Positions 30,264 through 34,602 of a DNA stretch of 34,602 bases are shown piece after piece. Position 1 is the first letter of the stretch. Every line of letters starts with the position of its first letter. Under the pieces are notes generated by a model that searched no databases, had not been told where the DNA came from, and was given only the letters and a program-made list of their open reading frames with translations. The translations under genes and the position numbers were made by a program. Origin of the DNA: a virus; IMG/VR virus record IMGVR_UViG_3300031758_000276, positions 1 to 34,602 of that record; one strand, 5' to 3'.

Positions 30264-32132
30264 TTAATCTCCTCCTAATGCTAGAATGAATGGCGTCATT
30301 GTTGAGAACAAACTCTTTGAATAGAATGTACCAGCAATGGTTCCTGTTTGTTGATTAATCACAACGCCATCACCAATTCTAAAGTTTCCTGATTGGTCAG
30401 TAGATGTATAAACAACGATACCTCCATTACGTGCATCAGTTTCGTTTGCTTGAATAGGAACTCCACCATTTGCAGGTAATGCAGTTGCAATATTTGTTCC
30501 AGAACCAATATATTCAAGGGAATGTCCTGATGCTAATACTCGACTTTGCTTAAAGAAAGGAACCGTAGTACCTACTCCCACCGCATAAGGAACATTATCT
30601 GTAATAGTTATAGTACAGATACCAGCAGAAATTGGAGTTGAAGATTGTATTACATAATAAGTTGGAACAAGATTTGCTGTCCCTGTTGCAGTATTTATTC
30701 CAACATCAGGAGAGGCAAAAGTTGCTACTGGTGCTGTTAAGTAACCACGACCATTAGAGACCATTTCAACAGAAGTCACAGAACCATTTCTTACTTCTCC
30801 TACAGCAGTCGCAGGAACACCCCAAGGAGTAGGAGGATTTTCAAAAGTAATATCGACATTCTGTGAGTAACCTGTTCCGCCAGAACTTACAGTTACTCCT
30901 CCAACCGTATAATATAAGGTATCAAAATAAATCACTTGACCGTCAAAAGGTCTTACTACATTTATTTTTGCTGTTCCACCTGATTGATAGGTATGAGATA
31001 AAGTAGAAACTCCAACATAAACCTCAAAAGAAGTTGGTGAAGGAACACCAGCAACCTCAAAAATATAACCATTGTTTCCTGATGGATATGTTACAATTCC
31101 TGGACCAGAAGAACAAGTGAATGCAAGTCCAACAATTGAAACTCCCATTCCAACATTAAAGTTATGATTGGAGCCTACGGTAATAGTGGTTAATCCAGTA
31201 GTGTTATCATAAAGTGCAGTAGTTACACCTAATGTAGGAACATTTAGGTCAAGAACAAAAGTATCTGCGTTCTCTGCAGCAGATGCAGTAACAATACCCG
31301 TGTACTTAAGTGGTCCTCTTCCATCAGCAACCAGAGCATAATTACCAAAAGAGGAGTTGGAGTTGGTTAGATCACACGCTGCACCACTTCCACAATAAAC
31401 TGCAGTATCATTACAAATTGTGAAAAGTGATACTAACTGAGCATAACCCTCATTGGTAATTGAACATCCAATACCACCTTGATTGTATTGAGTATAACTG
31501 TCTAGAACCATAGACTTCAATGGTCCGATTGCTTTGGATCCATCAATCTTGAGACCAATAGAATTTGGAATGAAGTTGGTGCAGTTTTGAATATAAGGTG
31601 ACTGATTAAAGTATCCAATTTGATTTGGATTAAATGCAAAAATTGCCTTACCAGAATTCAATGTTCCTGTATAAGACATCTCTGCAATATAGTTTCCATT
31701 TGAGACATAGAACAAGTCTTGGTTTGCATTCTGTGGTGATACTGATACTTCTCTGAGACTATCACCAACAATTGAGACTTGTTCTGGAATGACTAATGGA
31801 TTGTTTTCTAGATAAGATCCAGCACTAACTTTAATAACTGTTCCTGTTGCTGCTGCTGCAAGGGCTCCTCCAATTGTTGACTTTGCGTCTCCAAGTTTTC
31901 TTCCTGTATTGATGTCGTTTCCATCTTCTGTTACATAAAGAATATTAGTAACTGTTGTACCAGCACCCAGATTAACAATATCTGTTGCGATGCCTGTGCG
32001 ACTTCTTACAGTATATAAATCTCCATCATAAGTATTAAGTCCAAGCTCTCCAGTAAGCAGCTGGTCTACTGTTGGTTTTTTACCGGGAACTGCGGATCTT
32101 CTAATCCTGAGAATAGGATCGGTATTTATCAT
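30264..32132 (-). CDS. Beta-helix (pectate-lyase-like) virion protein, 622 aa
   Basis: A 622-residue virion protein of a type I know from T4-like cyanophages. The N-terminus has DPILRIRRSAVPGKKPTVDQL, GELGLNTYDGDLY and then LYVTEDGNDINTGRKLGDAK. Residues about 95-265 look like a right-handed beta-helix (GTVIKVSAGSYLENNPLVIP, VSIVGDSLREVSV, IQNCTNFIPNSIGLKIDG). Beta-rich repeats follow (TVGGVTVSSGGTGYSQNV, SVEMVSNGRGYLTAPVATF). The C-terminus includes FRIGDGVVINQQTG. It may be an adhesin or a polysaccharide-binding spike; no catalytic residues can be named. A perfect late promoter lies upstream, with a hairpin at the predicted mRNA 5' end. Confidence 0.8.
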   Translation of the reverse strand: MINTDPILRIRRSAVPGKKPTVDQLLTGELGLNTYDGDLYTVRSRTGIATDIVNLGAGTTVTNILYVTEDGNDINTGRKLGDAKSTIGGALAAAATGTVIKVSAGSYLENNPLVIPEQVSIVGDSLREVSVSPQNANQDLFYVSNGNYIAEMSYTGTLNSGKAIFAFNPNQIGYFNQSPYIQNCTNFIPNSIGLKIDGSKAIGPLKSMVLDSYTQYNQGGIGCSITNEGYAQLVSLFTICNDTAVYCGSGAACDLTNSNSSFGNYALVADGRGPLKYTGIVTASAAENADTFVLDLNVPTLGVTTALYDNTTGLTTITVGSNHNFNVGMGVSIVGLAFTCSSGPGIVTYPSGNNGYIFEVAGVPSPTSFEVYVGVSTLSHTYQSGGTAKINVVRPFDGQVIYFDTLYYTVGGVTVSSGGTGYSQNVDITFENPPTPWGVPATAVGEVRNGSVTSVEMVSNGRGYLTAPVATFASPDVGINTATGTANLVPTYYVIQSSTPISAGICTITITDNVPYAVGVGTTVPFFKQSRVLASGHSLEYIGSGTNIATALPANGGVPIQANETDARNGGIVVYTSTDQSGNFRIGDGVVINQQTGTIAGTFYSKSLFSTMTPFILALGGD

Positions 32133-32164
32133 TCACTTAAATGGTGGTATATACCTAAAGAGTT

Positions 32165-32182
32165 CTCCAATATCTATTGGAG
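32165..32182 (-). promoter_or_regulatory. Hairpin at the predicted 5' end of a late mRNA
   Basis: CTCCAATA (32165-32172) and TATTGGAG (32175-32182) are exact reverse complements. The late promoter just upstream should start transcripts near 32184, placing this stem two bases from the 5' end. It could instead, or also, act as a weak terminator for the preceding fibre gene. Confidence 0.6.
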
Positions 32183-32189
32183 TTTTAGA

Positions 32190-32197
32190 TATTTATA
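32190..32197 (-). promoter_or_regulatory. T4-type late promoter (TATAAATA)
   Basis: The minus strand reads TATAAATA exactly, directly after the stop codon of the 762-residue fibre gene and 58 bases before the ATG at 32132. It should drive the beta-helix protein gene and probably the fibre genes beyond it. Confidence 0.78.
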
Positions 32198-32198
32198 A

Positions 32199-34487
32199 TC
32201 AGTAACTTCCACAATCAATAATAATATTCTGTAAAAATCTTTCCGTACCAATTGCAACAACAACTGTAGAAATTCCTGCGGTATCGTTAAAAATTAAACT
32301 TCCGCCAATTCCAACGGATCCTAAAATTGTAAGTTGTTCTGTTGGATTTGTTGTACCAATACCAACTTTTGATAGTGTATGAATTCCAACATCAGTTTTA
32401 ATCCAGTAACTATCACCAAGTAATCCTTGAATTCCCTGAAGACCTTGAGTACCTTGAAGTCCTTGAGCACCTTGACGACCTTGCAATCCTTGAAGACCCT
32501 GAACACCTTGTTCTCCACGAATATTACCTACATTAGTCCAGGTAGAATTTCCATAGACCCAGAGGTCGCCAGTACTGGTGTTAATAACTCCATATCCATT
32601 TTGTGGCGGATACCAGGAATTTGCTGGATTATTTAATTCAGACTGCTCATTGCCTGGAGTAAGTGCAAGAGATCCAACAATAGTAAGTGCAGTACCAGTT
32701 ATTCCCTGAACACCTTGAACACCTTGATTACTTAAACCTTGAAGACCTTGCAGTCCCTGTAAACCTTGAGCACCTTGCGATCCAGTATCTCCTTTATCTC
32801 CTGTGCGAGCAAAGGTAATGATTACGTCTTCGTCATTAGTGAATGAAGTTGCACTTCCGGAAACATAAGAAGAATTAACTTGGAAATATCCAGTTTGCTC
32901 TACAATTCCTGAAATTGTAAAGAGTGCAAAATCAGATGCATCAAACTTATTAGAAATTCTAAAGTGACCTTTAATAGTCGATGTAGAATCATCAATCGTT
33001 CTCAAGAATGACTGAATATCAGTTGTTCCATCATTTGCATCATCAATATAAAGTGAGCTTGATAATGTTAGATTTAAATTATTGAATTTAAGTTTCCCAA
33101 CTCCTGGGTCAGTATTAGTAGTATCAGTACTAAATGTATAATCAAAAGTTGCTCCACCAAAGTTACCATCTTTACCAGAAAGACCTTGTAGTCCTTGAGA
33201 TCCTTGAGTACCAAATATACCTTGAAGACCTTGATTGCCTTGAAGACCTCTGGTTCCTTGAAGTCCTTGATTTCCTTGCAACCCCTGGAATCCTTGTAAA
33301 CCTTGAGTTCCTTGATCTCCTTTTAGACCCTGAAGTCCTCGTCCTCCCTGCAATCCTTGAGTTCCTTGTTCTCCTTTAAGCCCTTGAGTTCCCTGCGGAC
33401 CTTGATTACTTAAACCCTGTAATCCTTGAGATCCCTGTCTTCCTTGAACACCTTGAGTACCTTGATGTCCTTGAACACCCTGATTACTTAAACCCTGCAA
33501 TCCTTGAGTGCCCTGAGCACCTTGAATTCCATCTCTACCTTGAAGACCTCTGGTTCCTTGAGTTCCTTGAGTTCCTTGTTCCCCTTTAAGTCCTTGAGTT
33601 CCTTGAGTTCCTTGATGACCCTGAGTTCCTTGAGCACCCTGTCTGCCTTGTACCCCTTGATTACCTTGTAATCCTTGAGTTCCTTGATGACCTTGAACAC
33701 CCTGATTACTTAAACCTTGAGTTCCTTGTTCTCCTTTAAGTCCTTGAGTTCCTTGTCTTCCCTGAGTTCCTTGCGCTCCTTGATTGCTTAAACCCTGCAA
33801 GCCTTGAAGACCTTGAGTGCCTTGAAGACCTTGAGTACCTTGCTCTCCTTTAAGTCCTTGAGCACCTTGTCTTCCTTGAAGACCTTGAGTTCCTTGAAGA
33901 CCTTGATTACCTTGAAGACCTTGATTACCTTGAAGACCTTGATTACCTTGAAGACCTTGAGATCCTAATCTTCCTTGTAATCCTTGAACACCTTGATTAC
34001 TTAAACCTTGTAAACCTTGAAGTCCTTGAGTGCCTTGAAGACCCTGATTTCCTTGAAGACCTTGAAGACCTTGAAGACCTTGTGTTCCTTGTCTTCCTAC
34101 ATTTCCTTGAAGACCTTGAAGACCTTGGAGACCTTGGATTCCTTGTAATCCCTGCAATCCTTGAAGACCTTGGGTTCCTTGTAATCCTTGCAATCCTTGT
34201 AATCCTTGGGCACCTTGATGACTACGACCTTGAACACCCTGTCTTCCTTGAAGTCCTTGAGGTCCTTGAGTACCAAAAATTCCTTGAAGACCTTGAGTTC
34301 CTTGATGACCTTGAGGTCCTTGAATGCCTTGTAAACCTTGTGGTCCTTGAGTTCCTTGGAAATTACTTAAAGGTCCTTGAGTTCCTTGAGTTCCTTGTAG
34401 GCTTCCAGCTTCCCTTGATACTTTAATTGAAGGTGTATATCCAAGGGTAACGTTATAACTGGTACTTCCTATTGACACTGTAGGCAT
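32199..34487 (-). CDS. Collagen-like fibre, 762 aa
   Basis: A 762-residue fibre. A short N-terminal beta segment (TVSIGSTSYNVTLGYTPSIK) leads into the longest unbroken series of collagen-like triplets here (residues about 28-435; GLQ, GTQ, GNQ, GRQ, GLKGEQ). A globular module of about 130 residues follows (starting GKDGNFGGATFDYTF), nearly identical to that in the 1183-residue fibre. Then come a short collagen stretch, a small domain with NPANSWYPPQNGYGVINTS, another short collagen stretch and a C-terminal 'VGIGTTNPTEQLTILG' module. There is no S74 chaperone. The TAA of the gene before it overlaps its ATG (TAATG). Confidence 0.85.
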   Translation of the reverse strand: MPTVSIGSTSYNVTLGYTPSIKVSREAGSLQGTQGTQGPLSNFQGTQGPQGLQGIQGPQGHQGTQGLQGIFGTQGPQGLQGRQGVQGRSHQGAQGLQGLQGLQGTQGLQGLQGLQGIQGLQGLQGLQGNVGRQGTQGLQGLQGLQGNQGLQGTQGLQGLQGLSNQGVQGLQGRLGSQGLQGNQGLQGNQGLQGNQGLQGTQGLQGRQGAQGLKGEQGTQGLQGTQGLQGLQGLSNQGAQGTQGRQGTQGLKGEQGTQGLSNQGVQGHQGTQGLQGNQGVQGRQGAQGTQGHQGTQGTQGLKGEQGTQGTQGTRGLQGRDGIQGAQGTQGLQGLSNQGVQGHQGTQGVQGRQGSQGLQGLSNQGPQGTQGLKGEQGTQGLQGGRGLQGLKGDQGTQGLQGFQGLQGNQGLQGTRGLQGNQGLQGIFGTQGSQGLQGLSGKDGNFGGATFDYTFSTDTTNTDPGVGKLKFNNLNLTLSSSLYIDDANDGTTDIQSFLRTIDDSTSTIKGHFRISNKFDASDFALFTISGIVEQTGYFQVNSSYVSGSATSFTNDEDVIITFARTGDKGDTGSQGAQGLQGLQGLQGLSNQGVQGVQGITGTALTIVGSLALTPGNEQSELNNPANSWYPPQNGYGVINTSTGDLWVYGNSTWTNVGNIRGEQGVQGLQGLQGRQGAQGLQGTQGLQGIQGLLGDSYWIKTDVGIHTLSKVGIGTTNPTEQLTILGSVGIGGSLIFNDTAGISTVVVAIGTERFLQNIIIDCGSY
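32782..33181 (-). repeat. Globular fibre module, copy B (see 18918-19320)
   Basis: Same module as in the 1183-residue fibre, with scattered base changes, many silent. Both copies start beside AAAGACGG(T)AACTTTGG-type codons for KDGNFGG and end at DKGDTG. Confidence 0.85.
33185..34410 (-). repeat. Main collagen-like tract of the 762-aa fibre
   Basis: More than 1.2 kb of 9-base Gly-X-Y units with GLKGEQ/GLKGDQ pairs and GLSNQG or GRSHQG breaks. Runs of the same unit (e.g. GLQGNQ several times in a row) are present. Confidence 0.9.
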
Positions 34488-34602
34488 TAGATTGCCTCGC
34501 TAGCATTTACAAGCACCATTCCATCAACGACTTTAGTTTTTTTATTTGCAGACGAAGTAATTATTACATCATAGTAATATCTACCTGCCTTTAAATCATC
34601 AG
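34487..34602 (-). CDS. Small structural protein, partial (C-terminus only)
   Basis: The frame enters from the right edge and ends at the TAA at 34489-34487, giving 37 visible residues: DDLKAGRYYYDVIITS, then NKKTKVVDGMVLVNASEAI. The wording LKAGRYYYDV and a final strand resemble the end of small beta-sandwich phage proteins found beside fibre genes. Its stop overlaps the fibre ATG (TAATG), so the two are coupled. The N-terminus and size are outside the window. Confidence 0.65.
   Translation of the reverse strand, partial: DDLKAGRYYYDVIITSSANKKTKVVDGMVLVNASEAI

Noticed and set aside
32121-32128. GATAAATA as a late promoter
   Set aside because: It lies inside the first codons of the beta-helix gene and would remove its start; the perfect octamer at 32190-32197 is better placed.
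15270-34426. Long open frames on the plus strand and in other minus-strand frames across the collagen tracts (Leu/Glu- or Ser/Leu- or Lys/Val-rich repetitive products)
   Set aside because: They are shadows of 9-base repeats, which contain no stop codons in several frames. They lack start signals and overlap well-supported fibre genes.

Overview
The window looks like part of the structural and accessory region of a T4-like (contractile-tailed) cyanophage, probably infecting marine Synechococcus or Prochlorococcus. This rests on T4-type late promoter octamers (TATAAATA) before genes, cyanophage-type virion proteins (beta-helix fibre proteins, 'LGIGT' fibre modules, collagen-like fibres), free-standing homing endonucleases, and tight packing with ATGA/TAATG stop-start overlaps. 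The DNA is AT-rich. Every gene I can support lies on the minus strand, so transcription runs from the right end of the window to the left. No stretch longer than about 190 bases lacks a gene. I saw no tRNA, CRISPR array, IS element, integrase or reverse transcriptase. The phage assignment comes from gene content and cannot be tied to a named phage without a database search.

Right part (34602 to 13239, first transcribed): a virion-appendage region. It holds four proteins with Gly-X-Y collagen-like tracts rich in Gln (32199-34487, 25495-29919, 16453-20004, 15281-16447). It also holds two beta-helix-like proteins (30264-32132, 13239-14861), a small conserved structural protein, three tandem paralogous lectin/LamG-like fibre proteins (21705-25498), a tail-fibre-assembly-chaperone-like protein and a conserved 105-residue protein. 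Two related zinc-ribbon/HNH-like endonuclease genes sit on either side of the 105-residue gene. One collagen fibre (16453-20004) ends in an endosialidase-type (S74) self-cleaving chaperone with an intact Ser-Lys dyad. The 15281-16447 protein ends in a glycine-rich adhesin-like domain.

Middle part (13208 to 4546): a compact glycan operon of six genes. It encodes a beta-propeller/FkbM-methyltransferase fusion, a methyltransferase/GT25-glycosyltransferase fusion, an APH-type small-molecule kinase, a nucleotidyltransferase/HAD-phosphatase fusion, an NAD-dependent sugar-nucleotide epimerase, and a four-domain GT25/TPR/FkbM/WavE-like protein. Read together they look like a route that phosphorylates, nucleotide-activates, remodels, transfers and methyl-caps a small sugar or alcohol. 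Family GT25 includes the collagen galactosyltransferases of animals. Its presence next to four collagen-like fibre genes suggests that the virus may glycosylate its own fibres, which is the most interesting hypothesis in the window.

Left part (4467 to 1): small cyanophage-type accessory genes (a SprT-like metalloprotease, a one-helix membrane miniprotein, a small membrane protein, a zinc-ribbon protein and several proteins of unknown function). They are interrupted by an HNH/NUMOD3 homing endonuclease that has its own late promoter buried in an inverted repeat. Hairpin terminators follow the glycan operon, a 61-residue gene and the zinc-ribbon gene. Several genes here are shorter than 60 codons.
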